A stretch of DNA of 64,000 nt from Teichococcus aestuarii (GCF_003116135.1 NZ_PDOA01000017.1:25919-89918), one strand, 5' to 3'. Numbered from the stretch's first letter, positions 1 through 8,430 are shown. The notes: generated by a model from the sequence alone, not told the origin. Made by a program: numbers and translations.

Positions 1-997
1 CGCTCCGCGCGGCGGCCAGCCACGCCGGCACAATTCCGACGAGCTGTATTCGCTCGACGACTACCGCAACCGCTACGCCCAGTACCGCCTCGACCCCCAC
101 CTCGCGGCGGCGCATGCGGCGCACCCCTTCCTGCCCTCCTTCGACGACCACGAGGTGCACAACGACTGGGCCGGCGCCTTCTCGGCCGATGACGGCACAC
201 GGCATGGCCGGCCCGCCGTGCCGCCCGAGATCTTCGCGCTGCGCAGGCAGGCCGCCTTCCAGGCCTGGTACGAGCACATGCCGCTGCGCGCCGCGCAACT
301 GCCGCGCGGGCCGGAGATCACCGCCTGGCGCGGCTTCCGCTTCGGGCGGCTGCTGGAGGTCTCGGTGCTGGACACCCGCAGCTTCCGCACCGACCAGCCC
401 TGCGGCGACGGCACCGTGGCACCCTGCGCCGCCTGGGACGACCCGGCGGCGCAGATGCTGGGGCCGGCGCAGGAGGCGTGGCTGGCCGGCCGCCTCCGCC
501 CCGGCCGGGCGCGCTGGTCGCTGCTGGCCCAGCAGGTGCCGATGCTGCGCCGCGCCTTCGGCGGCGAGCCGCCGCGCCTGTCGATGGACAAGTGGGACGG
601 CTACCCGGCGGCGCGGGAGCGGCTGCTGGCCGGCGCCGAGGCCGCCGGGCTGCGCGACCTGCTGGTGCTCTCGGGCGACGTGCACAGTGCCTGGGCCGGA
701 ACGCTGCACCGCGACGCCGCGGAGGGGCCGGCGCTGGGGGTGGAATACGTCGCCACCTCCATCTCCTCGGGTGGCGACGGCTCGGAGCAGCTTGGCACCA
801 CGCCGGCGATGCTGGCGCGCAACCCGCACCTCCGCTTCTTCAACAACCGGCGCGGCTACACCCTGCACGAGGCGCGGGAAGGGCGGGTGGAGAGCGCCTT
901 CGTGGCCGTCGCCGCCGTCACCCGGCCCGGCGCGGCGCGGGAGGAGCGGGGGCGCTTCGTGGTGGAGGCGGGAAATCCGGCCCTGCTGCCGGGCTGA
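1..997 (+). CDS. Alkaline phosphatase D family protein, 5' end outside window
   Basis: This is the C-terminal part of a PhoD-type metallophosphoesterase, a secreted phosphodiesterase/phosphomonoesterase of the calcineurin-like superfamily. Reading frame 2 is open from the window edge, so the start lies upstream. Family landmarks are visible: the LDDYRNRYAQYRLDP stretch near the edge, then FDDHEVHNDW, where Asp and His are metal ligands, a later LSGDVHSAW metal-binding motif and a SISSGGDG segment. The signal peptide and N-terminal domain cannot be seen. The next gene starts about 100 nt downstream in the same direction and belongs to an unrelated pathway. Assignment to the family is firm; substrate is not determined. 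Confidence 0.9.
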   Translation, partial: APRGGQPRRHNSDELYSLDDYRNRYAQYRLDPHLAAAHAAHPFLPSFDDHEVHNDWAGAFSADDGTRHGRPAVPPEIFALRRQAAFQAWYEHMPLRAAQLPRGPEITAWRGFRFGRLLEVSVLDTRSFRTDQPCGDGTVAPCAAWDDPAAQMLGPAQEAWLAGRLRPGRARWSLLAQQVPMLRRAFGGEPPRLSMDKWDGYPAARERLLAGAEAAGLRDLLVLSGDVHSAWAGTLHRDAAEGPALGVEYVATSISSGGDGSEQLGTTPAMLARNPHLRFFNNRRGYTLHEAREGRVESAFVAVAAVTRPGAAREERGRFVVEAGNPALLPG

Positions 998-1100
998 GAC
1001 ACGGCTTCCATGCGCTGCGCGGGTGCTTCGGCCGTAGCACTCGGGGGCGTGCTGGGTTTATCCTGCCCGGCCAAGAAATAGTCTGAGGACGCTAAGTGTC

Positions 1101-2480
1101 ATGACGGTGCGCGGGTGGCAGCCCGGAAGCTGGCGAGAAATGCCGATCCGGCAGGTTCCGGACTATCCGGACCAGGCCAGGCTGAATGCGATGGAAGCCA
1201 GGCTCGCGAGCTTTCCCCCGCTGGTGTTTGCAGGCGAGGCCCGCAGGCTGCAGCAGGCCCTGGCCCTCGCCGGGCAGGGCCGGGCCTTCGTGCTGCAGGG
1301 CGGCGACTGCGCTGAGAGCTTCGCCGACTTCAAGGCCAACCCGATCCGCGACACCTTCCGGGTGCTGCTGCAGATGGCGGTGGTGCTCACCTTCGGCGCC
1401 TCGCTGCCGGTGGTGAAGCTCGGCCGCATGGCCGGGCAGTTCGCCAAGCCGCGCTCCTCGGACACCGAGACGCAGGATGGGGTCACGCTGCCCTCCTATC
1501 GCGGCGACATCATCAACGGCCCCGAATTCACCCCCGAGGCGCGCATCCCCGATCCCGGGCGGATGGAATTCGCCTACATGCAGTCGGCCGGCACGCTGAA
1601 CCTGCTGCGCGCCTTCGCCACCGGCGGCTATGCCGACCTGCACGAGGTGCACCGCTGGAACCTGGGCTTCGTCGCCCGCTCGCCGCTGGCCGAGCGCTAC
1701 CAGGACCTGGCCAACCGCATCGACGAGACGCTGCGCTTCATGGCCGCCTGCGGCGTGGCCTCGGCGCCGCAGATGCGCGAGACGGAGTTCTACACCAGCC
1801 ACGAGGCGCTGCTGCTGCCCTATGAGGAGGCGCTGACCCGCGTCGATTCGACCACGGGCGACTGGTATGCCTGCTCGGCGCACTTCCTCTGGATCGGCGA
1901 CCGCACGCGGCAGCCGGATGGCGCGCATGTGGAGTTCCTGCGCGGGGTGAAGAACCCGCTCGGCCTCAAGGTCGGCCCGACCACGGATGCCGACGAGCTG
2001 GTGCGCCTGACCGAGATCCTGAACCCCGAGAACATCCCCGGGCGGCTGACGCTGATCAGCCGCATGGGGGCACAGAAGGTGGGCGAGAAGCTGCCGCCGC
2101 TGCTGCGCGCCATCCAGCGCGCGGGGCGCGAGGTGGTGTGGCTGTGCGACCCGATGCACGGCAACACCCACACCGCCGGCAGCTACAAGACCCGCTCCTT
2201 CGATTCCATCCTGGCCGAGCTGCGCGGCTTCTTCGACGCGCACCAGGAGGTGGGCACCTGGCCCGGCGGCGTGCATGTCGAGATGACCGGCAGCAACGTG
2301 ACGGAGTGCGTGGGCGGCGCCCACCGCCTGACGGAGGCCGACCTCTCCGCCAACTACGCCACCTTCTGCGACCCGCGCCTGAACGCCGAGCAGGCGCTGG
2401 AACTGGCCTTCCTGGTGGCGGAGGAGCTGAAGGCCCGCCGGCCGGAGGGCGCGGCGCTGCCGCTGATCGCGGCGCAGTGA
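1101..2480 (+). CDS. aroG: Class II 3-deoxy-7-phosphoheptulonate (DAHP) synthase
   Basis: Catalyses the first step of the shikimate pathway, joining phosphoenolpyruvate and erythrose 4-phosphate to give DAHP in the cytoplasm. The 459-residue length fits the plant/Mycobacterium-like class II family, not the shorter class I enzymes. The metal-binding cysteine lies in QGGDCAE at about residue 70, [11 protein letters not shown] follows, and the conserved DPMHGNTH and GGVHVEMTG motifs lie near residues 350 and 392. The ATG at 1101 follows a GAGGACG stretch. The stop overlaps a possible GTG start of the next gene, so the two may be translated together although their pathways differ. The symbol follows the mycobacterial class II gene; alphaproteobacterial annotations often give none. 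Confidence 0.95.
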   Translation: MTVRGWQPGSWREMPIRQVPDYPDQARLNAMEARLASFPPLVFAGEARRLQQALALAGQGRAFVLQGGDCAESFADFKANPIRDTFRVLLQMAVVLTFGASLPVVKLGRMAGQFAKPRSSDTETQDGVTLPSYRGDIINGPEFTPEARIPDPGRMEFAYMQSAGTLNLLRAFATGGYADLHEVHRWNLGFVARSPLAERYQDLANRIDETLRFMAACGVASAPQMRETEFYTSHEALLLPYEEALTRVDSTTGDWYACSAHFLWIGDRTRQPDGAHVEFLRGVKNPLGLKVGPTTDADELVRLTEILNPENIPGRLTLISRMGAQKVGEKLPPLLRAIQRAGREVVWLCDPMHGNTHTAGSYKTRSFDSILAELRGFFDAHQEVGTWPGGVHVEMTGSNVTECVGGAHRLTEADLSANYATFCDPRLNAEQALELAFLVAEELKARRPEGAALPLIAAQ

Positions 2481-2500
2481 CGCAGGGCCACAACTCGGCG

Positions 2501-3643
2501 ATGGTGGAGGACACCGCCATCGCCCGCCAGACGGACGCCTATTTCAACCGCACCAAGGCCATCGTCGGCCGGTTCGGGGATGCGCGGGTCACCTACGCGG
2601 TGTTCATGCGCCGCCCCGTGGTTTCCGCCCCGCGGCTGATGATCGACTGGCTGGAGCGGGTCTCGGCGGCGCGCGGCACGCCCTTCGAGATCGAGCTGGT
2701 GCACAAGGAAGGCGAGTGGGTCGGCGCGGGCGACCCCATGGTCTATCTCACCGGCTCCTTCCACGCGCTGGCCGACCTGGAGACGCTCTATCTCCAGAAG
2801 CTCGGCCCCGCCTGCGTGGCGGCGCACAACGCCTTCCAGATGGCGCTGGAACTGCCCCGCGCCAGCTTCCTGGCCATGGATGCCCGCCACTGCGCCGGCG
2901 CCGAGATGCAGGAGATGATGGCCTATGCCGCCTCGGTCGGCAGCGCCGCGGCGCAGCGCGAGGGGGCGAAGGGCTTCATCGGCAACGCCAACGACGCCAC
3001 GGCCCACTGGTTCGGCAAGAGCCATGGCTACGGCACCATGCCGCACGCGCTGATCGGCTACGCCCGCAGCACGGTGCGCGCCGCCGAGATGTTCCACGAG
3101 ACCTATCCGGACGAGCCGCTGACGGTGCTGGTGGACTATTTCGGCCGCGAGGTGACGGACAGCCTCGGCGTCTGCCAGCGCTTCCCTGAGCTGGCGGAGA
3201 GCGGGCGGCTGGCGGTGCGGCTCGACACCCATGGCGGCCGCTTCCTGGAGGGGCTGGACCCGGCGGAATCCTACGCCGTGCTGGAGCGGCACGTGCCCGG
3301 CGCCATCCGCCGCTACCGCTCCGAGACCGAGCTGCGGCACCTGGTGGGCACCGGCGTCTCCGCCGCCGCCATCTGGCGCATCCGCGAGGCGCTGGACGAG
3401 GCGGGCTTCCCGAAGGTGCGGATCGTCGCCTCCTCCGGCTTCGGCGTGACCAAGTGCCGGGTGATGAACGAGGCGCGCGCGCCGATCGACGTGGTCGGCA
3501 CCGGCAGCTTCATCCCCAACACCTGGAGCGAGACCTACGCCACGGCCGACATCGTCTCCTATGACGGCGTGGCGCGGGTCAAGCTGGGGCGCGAGTTCCT
3601 CCTGCACCGCAACGGCGCCCGCCGGAAGCAGCCGGCCAACTGA
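2501..3643 (+). CDS. pncB: Nicotinate phosphoribosyltransferase
   Basis: Converts nicotinate plus PRPP to nicotinate mononucleotide in the NAD salvage pathway. The 380-residue product carries the expected TDAYFNRTK N-terminus, a GFIGNANDATAHWFGKSHGYGTMPHALIG core including the catalytic histidine region, and the VLVDYFG and IVASSGFG segments of the phosphoribosyl-binding barrel. I chose the ATG at 2501. An in-frame GTG at 2477 overlaps the aroG stop (GTGA) and would add eight residues, so translational coupling from that codon is also possible. A strong hairpin at 3646-3671 ends the transcript. Confidence 0.92.
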   Translation: MVEDTAIARQTDAYFNRTKAIVGRFGDARVTYAVFMRRPVVSAPRLMIDWLERVSAARGTPFEIELVHKEGEWVGAGDPMVYLTGSFHALADLETLYLQKLGPACVAAHNAFQMALELPRASFLAMDARHCAGAEMQEMMAYAASVGSAAAQREGAKGFIGNANDATAHWFGKSHGYGTMPHALIGYARSTVRAAEMFHETYPDEPLTVLVDYFGREVTDSLGVCQRFPELAESGRLAVRLDTHGGRFLEGLDPAESYAVLERHVPGAIRRYRSETELRHLVGTGVSAAAIWRIREALDEAGFPKVRIVASSGFGVTKCRVMNEARAPIDVVGTGSFIPNTWSETYATADIVSYDGVARVKLGREFLLHRNGARRKQPAN

Positions 3644-3645
3644 GC

Positions 3646-3671
3646 GGTGCGGGGCCGCACGGCCCCGCACC
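3646..3671. terminator. Bidirectional hairpin between pncB and the DoxX gene
   Basis: A perfect inverted repeat (GGTGCGGGGCCG, two bases, then its complement) fills the short gap between two convergent genes and is followed by CTCTTT on the plus strand. Stem strength and position fit an intrinsic terminator serving both sides, though the T-tract is poor. Confidence 0.7.
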
Positions 3672-3678
3672 TCTTTCG

Positions 3679-4098
3679 TCACCGCGTTGCGGGGCGCGGC
3701 GGCACCGGCAGCCAGGCATCCAGCGCCAGCCGTCCGCCGCCGCGCACCGCCACCCAAAGCAGGCAGGCCGCCCAGACGCCATGCGTCGGCCAGGCGCCCG
3801 GGTAGACGAAGAGCTGGATCACCAGCGTCATCCCCAGCAGCGCCAGCGCCGCCAGCCGGCTGCCCAGCCCCAGCACCAGCAGCAGCGGGAAGGCGTGCTC
3901 GGCCGCCGCCGCCAGCACCGCCGCCACGCCGGGGTCCAGCAGCGGCAGGGCGTATTCGTCGCGGAACAGCTCCACCGTGCCGGGCGCCAGGGCGAAGCCC
4001 TCCACCTTGGTGCGGCCGGACTGCCAGAAGATGGCGGCGGGGAAGACGCGGCTGGCCAGCAGCAGGCCATCCTCCAGGGTCAGGGCGGGGCGGTTCAT
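3679..4098 (-). CDS. DoxX family membrane protein, last gene of the buf operon
   Basis: A 139-residue inner-membrane protein with about four hydrophobic segments and the DoxX-type opening ([21 protein letters not shown]) plus a central [19 protein letters not shown] segment. DoxX-like proteins are found in redox and stress loci, and a DoxX gene commonly closes bufferin operons. The start ATG overlaps the stop of the upstream DUF2063 gene (ATGA, 4095-4098), so the two are translationally coupled. Its exact role here, perhaps membrane or redox support for the buf pathway, is inference. Confidence 0.88.
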   Translation of the reverse strand: MNRPALTLEDGLLLASRVFPAAIFWQSGRTKVEGFALAPGTVELFRDEYALPLLDPGVAAVLAAAAEHAFPLLLVLGLGSRLAALALLGMTLVIQLFVYPGAWPTHGVWAACLLWVAVRGGGRLALDAWLPVPPRPATR

Positions 4099-4904
4099 GC
4101 GGGGGCTCCATGGCTGCGCGGGCCGCGTTCCTGACGGAAGGCGCCCTGGCCGATGAGGATGGAAAGCACCGAGGGCAGGTCGAGGCCGGGATGCCCGGCG
4201 AGGGCCTGCCCGGCGGCCTCACCCAGCGGCCGGCCCGCCGCCAGGGCACGGGCGAGGGCCACCCCCCCGGGCGGCAGGCGGTGCACCAGCACGGCCTGGT
4301 GCGGCCGTGTCACCAGCGCCGCCTCCGGCTGCCAGGCGGAGAGGGGCCCGAGCGGCATCTCGCCCACCTGCATCGCCCAGATCGTCACCACCGGCTGCGC
4401 CGAGGCCAGCAGCCGCAGCGCCGGGTGGGGCCGCAGCACCCGCCGCTCCAGCCCCCCATCGGCGGTGGCGAGGGCGGCGAGGGAGAGCGGCGGCGCATCG
4501 GCGGCATGGAAGGCGCGGGCGCGCGCATCCTCCAGCCGCAGCAGGTCCGGCAGGTAGGGCAGCGCGGCGGCGGGCGGGAAGCCGGCCACGAAGCGCGGGA
4601 AGCCGCCGCCATAGGCCAGCATCGCCGGCGAGCGCGGCGGGTGGCAGCGGGCATAGGCGGCGGCCATGGCGGCGAAGAAAGCCTCGCCCACCACGGCCTG
4701 CCCGGCCGGGTAGCGCGCGGCCAGCGCCGCCACCAGCCCGGACAGCACGTTGTTGCGGTGGACGGCGAAGCGCCGCTCCGGCGCCTCGCCCGGCAGGGGG
4801 CGCAGCGGCGCTGGCAGCGGCGCCGCCGGGTCCAGCAGCGCGGCGGCGAGCGGCGCCGTCGAGGCGTCGGCCGGCAGCGGCGGGCGGGGGGCGGGGGCGA
4901 TCAT
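4095..4904 (-). CDS. bufC: DUF2063 protein, BufC-like partner of the MNIO enzyme
   Basis: A 269-residue protein of the DUF2063 family, formerly called putative DNA-binding. The hallmark N-terminal segment [21 protein letters not shown] lies at about residues 46-66, followed by [27 protein letters not shown] and a [20 protein letters not shown] helix. In MNIO systems this family is the partner that presents the precursor peptide to the iron oxygenase. The start overlaps the bufB stop by ATGA (4901-4904) and the stop overlaps the DoxX start. I favour a partner-protein role over DNA binding because of this context. Confidence 0.88.
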   Translation of the reverse strand: MIAPAPRPPLPADASTAPLAAALLDPAAPLPAPLRPLPGEAPERRFAVHRNNVLSGLVAALAARYPAGQAVVGEAFFAAMAAAYARCHPPRSPAMLAYGGGFPRFVAGFPPAAALPYLPDLLRLEDARARAFHAADAPPLSLAALATADGGLERRVLRPHPALRLLASAQPVVTIWAMQVGEMPLGPLSAWQPEAALVTRPHQAVLVHRLPPGGVALARALAAGRPLGEAAGQALAGHPGLDLPSVLSILIGQGAFRQERGPRSHGAPA

Positions 4905-5758
4905 GCCGCCCGCCGTGTCCGGGCCGGTTGCAGCAGCGCCTCGGCCCGTGCTGCCTCGCGCAGCAGCACCGGCCAGGGCGGCACGTCATTGTCCCATTCG
5001 ATCAGCGTCGGCAGCGGGCCGGTCGCCTCCAGCAGGCGGGCGTAGAGCGCCCAGACCGGGTCGGCCACCGGTGCGCCATGGTCGTCGATCAGCAGCGGCG
5101 GCCCCGCCTCCGGGCCGGTGGCGGCGGCATGGCCGGCGAGATGGACCTGCCGCACAGCGTGCAGCGGGAAGCATGCCAGCTCGGCCGCCGGGTCGGCGCC
5201 GCGGTTGCGCGCGGCGACGTAGAGGTTGTTGACATCGAGCAGCAGGAAGCAGCCGGTGCGGCGGGCGACCTCGGCCAGGAACGCGCCCTCCGGCATGGTC
5301 TCGCCGGCGAAGGCGACGTAGCTGGCCGGGTTCTCCAGCAGCATCGGTCGGCCGAGCGCCGCCTGCACCGCGTCCACATGGCGGGCCACCCGCGCCAGGG
5401 TCTCGGGCGTGTAGGGCAGCGGCAGCAGGTCGTTGTAGTAGATCCCGTCATGGCGGGACCAGGCGAGGTGCTCGGAGAAGCTCTCCGGCGCGTAGCGGGC
5501 GCAGAGCCGGCGCAGCCGCGCCAGATGCGCCCGGTCCGGCGGCGCCATGCCGCCGATCGAGAGGCCGACGCCATGCAGGGAGAGCGCATGGTCCTGGCGC
5601 AGCCGGGCGAGCTGGGCGTGCGGCGCGCCGCCTTGGCCCATGTAGTTCTCGGCATGCACCTCCAGGAAGCCCACCGCCGGCGGCGCGGCGATGATCGCTT
5701 CGAAATGCGCCGGCTTGAAGCCGAGCCCGGCGCGGGGAGGAAGGCGGGGTTCGGGCAT
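4901..5758 (-). CDS. bufB: DUF692/MNIO multinuclear iron oxygenase, BufB-like
   Basis: A 285-residue TIM-barrel protein of the DUF692 family, now known as multinuclear non-heme iron-dependent oxygenases that modify cysteines in ribosomal peptides. Metal-ligand regions of the family are visible in order: [53 protein letters not shown] and IEWDND. I start it at the ATG at 5758 ([15 protein letters not shown]), the usual N-terminus; the frame stays open upstream but runs into non-homologous sequence. It lies 74 nt downstream of bufA, with a strong hairpin in the gap, and is coupled to bufC. Its predicted substrate is the BufA precursor. Confidence 0.92.
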   Translation of the reverse strand: MPEPRLPPRAGLGFKPAHFEAIIAAPPAVGFLEVHAENYMGQGGAPHAQLARLRQDHALSLHGVGLSIGGMAPPDRAHLARLRRLCARYAPESFSEHLAWSRHDGIYYNDLLPLPYTPETLARVARHVDAVQAALGRPMLLENPASYVAFAGETMPEGAFLAEVARRTGCFLLLDVNNLYVAARNRGADPAAELACFPLHAVRQVHLAGHAAATGPEAGPPLLIDDHGAPVADPVWALYARLLEATGPLPTLIEWDNDVPPWPVLLREAARAEALLQPARTRRAA

Positions 5759-5794
5759 GGCGGTGCTCCCGGCAGGGGGGCGCAAGGGGGGAAG

Positions 5795-5816
5795 GGCGGC
5801 GGGCTGGCCCGCCGCC
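5795..5816 (-). other. Intercistronic hairpin between bufA and bufB
   Basis: A perfect 10-bp stem (GGCGGCGGGC, TG, complement) sits in the gap between the precursor gene and the enzyme gene. No T-run follows, so full termination is unlikely. A partial terminator or an mRNA-stabilising 3' structure for bufA is plausible. Confidence 0.6.
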
Positions 5817-5832
5817 ACGGGGCCGGCCGGTG

Positions 5833-6123
5833 TCAGGCCGGGCGCTTGATCGGCGTCAGCGAGCCGGGGCCGTGCGGGGTGCCCATGGTGGTGCAGGTGC
5901 CGGCGGGCACCAGCTTCCAGGCATTGCCCTGGTAGTCGACCTTGGAGGTGCCGGCGCAGGTGGTGCCGGGGCCGGCGGCGCAGCCATTCTGCCCGGCCAG
6001 GGCAACGCCGTAGCATTTCTCGGTGGCGGCCTGCTGCGCGGCGGCCGGGGCGGCGCCCAGCGCCAGGGCCGTGCCGAGCGAGCCGAACAGCGCGAGGGCG
6101 AGGGTGGAGGAGGTGGAAGCCAT
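5833..6123 (-). CDS. bufA: DUF2282 bufferin-type precursor peptide
   Basis: A 96-residue secreted or periplasmic protein. Residues 1-29 form an Ala/Leu-rich signal peptide ending APAAAQQ. The mature part has four cysteines, at 37 (EKCYG), 48 (NGCAAG), 56 (TTCAG) and 77 (GTCTT), with the usual DUF2282 spacing and the [17 protein letters not shown] segment. Members of this family (BufA1/bufferin 1) are metal-binding RiPPs in which cysteines are modified by the neighbouring DUF692 enzyme. The GGAGA ribosome site at 6131-6135 lies seven bases before the ATG. It is first in the minus-strand operon and faces the sigma-factor gene. Copper binding is inferred from the family. Confidence 0.9.
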   Translation of the reverse strand: MASTSSTLALALFGSLGTALALGAAPAAAQQAATEKCYGVALAGQNGCAAGPGTTCAGTSKVDYQGNAWKLVPAGTCTTMGTPHGPGSLTPIKRPA

Positions 6124-6172
6124 GGGTCTGTCTCCGTGGTCGGCGGGGCCGGAAGCGGCCCACGGAGGCGGT

Positions 6173-6198
6173 TACGGCCTGGCGAACCCCGGCATTAC
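6173..6198 (-). promoter_or_regulatory. Candidate SigF-type ECF promoter for the buf operon
   Basis: On the minus strand, GTAATG (complement of 6193-6198) is followed after 16 nt by CGTA (complement of 6173-6176). This matches, with one change in each box, the GTAAC..N16..CGAA form I recall for Caulobacter SigF promoters. It would start transcription about 40 nt before the bufA ATG. Confidence 0.55.
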
Positions 6199-6232
6199 AC
6201 GGCACGGCGGCGGAATATTTTCCCGGCGCCGC

Positions 6233-6258
6233 GTAACGTCCCGCCCCTGGGCGCCGAA
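6233..6258 (+). promoter_or_regulatory. Candidate autoregulatory SigF promoter of the sigF-nrsF operon
   Basis: GTAACG at 6233-6238, exactly 16 nt, then CGAA at 6255-6258. This agrees closely with the GTAACC-N16-CGAA promoter recalled for the Caulobacter ECF factor SigF. It would place the transcript start near 6265, just ahead of the sigma-factor coding region. Confidence 0.65.
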
Positions 6259-6293
6259 CGGAGGCAGGCGCATGCAGCACAGGGGAGGCCGGG

Positions 6294-6842
6294 CTGACGG
6301 AGGATGAGGAATGGTCCGGCTGGATGCAGGCCGGCCTGGCCGGCGACGCCGCGGCCTACCGGCGCCTGCTGGAGGCGCTGACGCCGGTGCTGCGGGCGCG
6401 GGCGCGGCGCGGCTTCCAGCGCGCCGGCCTGCCGCCGGCCGAGGCGGAGGACGTGGTGCAGGAGGCGCTGCTGGCCATCCACCTGAAGCGCCACAGCTGG
6501 GACAGCGCGCGGCCGCTCGGGCCGTGGCTGGCCGCCATCCTGCGGCACAAGCTGGTCGATGCGCTGCGCCGCCGGCCCGCCGCGGCGCATGTGCCGATCG
6601 ACGACCTGCTGGAGATCCTGCCCGCCGAGGCACCACCCGAGCCGGTGCGCGGACACGAGCTGGACCGGCTGCTGGCGCAGCTCGGCGCCCGCCAGCGGGA
6701 CATCGTCCAGGCCCTCACGGTCGAGGGGCTTTCCGCGCGGGAGGCGGCGCAGCGCCTCCGCATGTCCGAGGGCGCGGTGCGCGTCGCCCTGCACCGGGCG
6801 CTGAAGACCCTGGCCCTGCTCACCGGAAGGCAAGCCGCATGA
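6294..6842 (+). CDS. sigF: ECF RNA polymerase sigma factor, SigF-like
   Basis: A small sigma-70 family factor with region 2 ([19 protein letters not shown] then [20 protein letters not shown]) and region 4 ([26 protein letters not shown]...[14 protein letters not shown]). The first ATG in frame is 6324, giving 172 residues with a weak ribosome site. The frame extends upstream with a family-like N-terminus ([13 protein letters not shown]), and a CTG at 6294 sits five bases after AGGGGAGG (6281-6288). I therefore give the longer form, which is uncertain. The stop overlaps the anti-sigma start (ATGA at 6839). The pairing with DUF1109/NrsF and the divergent buf operon identify it as the SigF type that responds to metal stress in Caulobacter. 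Confidence 0.85.
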   Translation: MTEDEEWSGWMQAGLAGDAAAYRRLLEALTPVLRARARRGFQRAGLPPAEAEDVVQEALLAIHLKRHSWDSARPLGPWLAAILRHKLVDALRRRPAAAHVPIDDLLEILPAEAPPEPVRGHELDRLLAQLGARQRDIVQALTVEGLSAREAAQRLRMSEGAVRVALHRALKTLALLTGRQAA

Positions 6843-7477
6843 ACACCACGGAACTCATCAACGCCCTGGTGCAGGACCAGGCAGCGCCGCGCTGGCGCCT
6901 GCCCGCCGCGCTGCGCATCGGGCTGGCGGCGGGGGCGGTGCCGGCCGCGCTGGCCGTGCTGCTGTGGCTGGGGCCGCGCGCCGGCCTGCTGGCGCTGCTG
7001 CCCACCGCGCCGCTGCTGCTGAAATTCGCCACCACCCTGGGCCTGGCCCTCTGCGCCCTGGCGCTGACGCTGCGCCTGGCGCGGCCCGACGGCACGCCCG
7101 GCGCCTGGCCCTGGGGCCTCGCGACGGTGGCGCTGCTGCTGGCGGGCGGCGTGGCGCTGGAGCTGGCCCTGGCGCCGGCCGCCGAATGGGGCGCCCGGCT
7201 GCGCGGACAGAACGCCCTGGCCTGCCTGATCCTGGTCCCGCTGCTGGCCCTGCCGCCGCTGGCCGGGCTGCTGCTGGCGCTGCGCCAGGGCGCGCCGCGC
7301 CGGCCGGGGCTGAGCGGCACCCTGGCCGGGCTGGCGGCCGGCGGCGTGGCCGCCGCGCTCTACGCCCTGCACTGCGTCGACGACAGCCCGCTCTTCCTGG
7401 CGATGTGGTACGGGCTGGGCATCGGATTCACCGGCCTGCTGGGCGGGCTGGCCGGCCGGATCTGGCTGCGCTGGTAG
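6839..7477 (+). CDS. nrsF: DUF1109/NrsF anti-sigma factor
   Basis: A 212-residue integral membrane protein with about six hydrophobic segments and the NrsF/DUF1109 pattern: a short cytoplasmic N-terminus ([13 protein letters not shown]), helices across the membrane and a C-terminal ALHCVDDSPLFLAMWYGLGI segment with a conserved cysteine. In Caulobacter, NrsF holds SigF inactive and two membrane cysteines matter for signal response. Here one cysteine lies in the final CVDDSP motif (about residue 179) and another in an ALACLILVPLLALPP helix. Translation is coupled to sigF through the overlapping ATGA. Confidence 0.88.
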   Translation: MNTTELINALVQDQAAPRWRLPAALRIGLAAGAVPAALAVLLWLGPRAGLLALLPTAPLLLKFATTLGLALCALALTLRLARPDGTPGAWPWGLATVALLLAGGVALELALAPAAEWGARLRGQNALACLILVPLLALPPLAGLLLALRQGAPRRPGLSGTLAGLAAGGVAAALYALHCVDDSPLFLAMWYGLGIGFTGLLGGLAGRIWLRW

Positions 7478-7496
7478 CGGGCGCCGCGCGGCGGGC

Positions 7497-8222
7497 TCAG
7501 GCGGCCAGCGCCGCCGGCGGCGCGCCGAGCACCGCCGCCATCCGCTCCCGGAGCTGCGCCTTCACCTCCTCCACGAAGGGGTTGTCCTCGGTGATGGTGC
7601 GGAACAGCGCCTCGGAATCCTGCGAGACCATGGCGGTGGCACGCATCAGCTGATCGAAGCTGCTGGTGGTGTGGGGCAGGGGCGGCATCTCCAGCCCCGC
7701 CACGACGCGGCCGAGCAGATGCGTCAGCCCCTGCACCCAGGCCATCTGCCGGTCATGCGCCTCCGGCGTCATCACCACCACCTCCAGCCCGAGGCGGCGC
7801 AGCATCCGCCCCGCCAGCCGCCCGCGCGCGCCGGTGCCGGGGCAGAGCACCAGCCGCAGCCCGGCGATGCCCTCCCTCCCGCTCTGCGGCCCGAACAGGG
7901 GATGGGTGCCGAGGATCTCCACATGCGCCGGCAGCAGGGCGCGCAGCGTGGCGAGCGGCCGCACCTTCAGCGAGCAGACCTCCACCACCAGCGCGCCGGG
8001 GCGCAGATGCGGGGCGATGGCACGCGCCGCCTCGGCCAGCCGCGCCACCGGCACGGCCAGCACCACCACGGGCTGGCCGGCGGCCTCCGCCAGTGTGGCG
8101 CCGCCGGGCCGGGCCGGATCGTGCCCGTGAACGGTGAAAAGCTTTTCGAGATGCGGCCGGGCGAAGGCGCCGAAGGCACCGAGGCCGATCAGGCCGAGAG
8201 ACGGAAGCGGGGAGGGAGACAT
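7497..8222 (-). CDS. Prephenate/arogenate dehydrogenase family protein (TyrA-like)
   Basis: A 241-residue NAD(P)-binding dehydrogenase. The Rossmann glycine motif GLIGLGAFG lies at residues 9-17, and the TyrA-specific catalytic stretch THPLFGPQSG and the later HDRQMAWVQGLTHLLGR helix are both present. The family oxidatively decarboxylates prephenate or arogenate toward tyrosine. At 241 residues with no ACT or mutase domain it is a minimal form. I start at the ATG at 8222; the 25 codons upstream are proline/arginine-rich and not family-like. It converges with nrsF, with only 19 nt between stops. Which of prephenate and arogenate it uses cannot be read here. Confidence 0.85.
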   Translation of the reverse strand: MSPSPLPSLGLIGLGAFGAFARPHLEKLFTVHGHDPARPGGATLAEAAGQPVVVLAVPVARLAEAARAIAPHLRPGALVVEVCSLKVRPLATLRALLPAHVEILGTHPLFGPQSGREGIAGLRLVLCPGTGARGRLAGRMLRRLGLEVVVMTPEAHDRQMAWVQGLTHLLGRVVAGLEMPPLPHTTSSFDQLMRATAMVSQDSEALFRTITEDNPFVEEVKAQLRERMAAVLGAPPAALAA

Positions 8223-8323
8223 GAAAACCTCGGGCTGGGCTGGGCGCCGACGCCGAGGGGATGCTCCTGAAACACACATGCCGCCCGGCGGCGGCATGGT
8301 TCGATCTGGCAGGGTCGACCGGG

Positions 8324-8345
8324 CCGCTCTCTATGGAGAGAGCGG
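8324..8345. other. Perfect 9-bp hairpin in the leader of the TyrA-like gene
   Basis: CCGCTCTCT, four bases (ATGG), then the exact complement. It lies about 100 nt upstream of the TyrA-like start. The 8223-8430 gap otherwise shows no gene. It could be part of a 5' UTR structure or a regulator site; no known riboswitch class is recognised. Confidence 0.5.
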
Positions 8346-8430
8346 ATAATAGGATCGCAGCGAGGGCGCGGCCTTGGTCATGGGCCGACCTTGCGCCCCC
8401 GCCGCGAGGCCTGTCAAGCGGCGGGCGGTT

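Noticed and set aside
6311..7477. A 388-codon frame that joins the sigma-factor region to nrsF as a single fused protein
   Set aside because: The sigma part is in the wrong frame for the clear region 2 and region 4 motifs; the real nrsF starts at ATG 6839 with an ATGA overlap.
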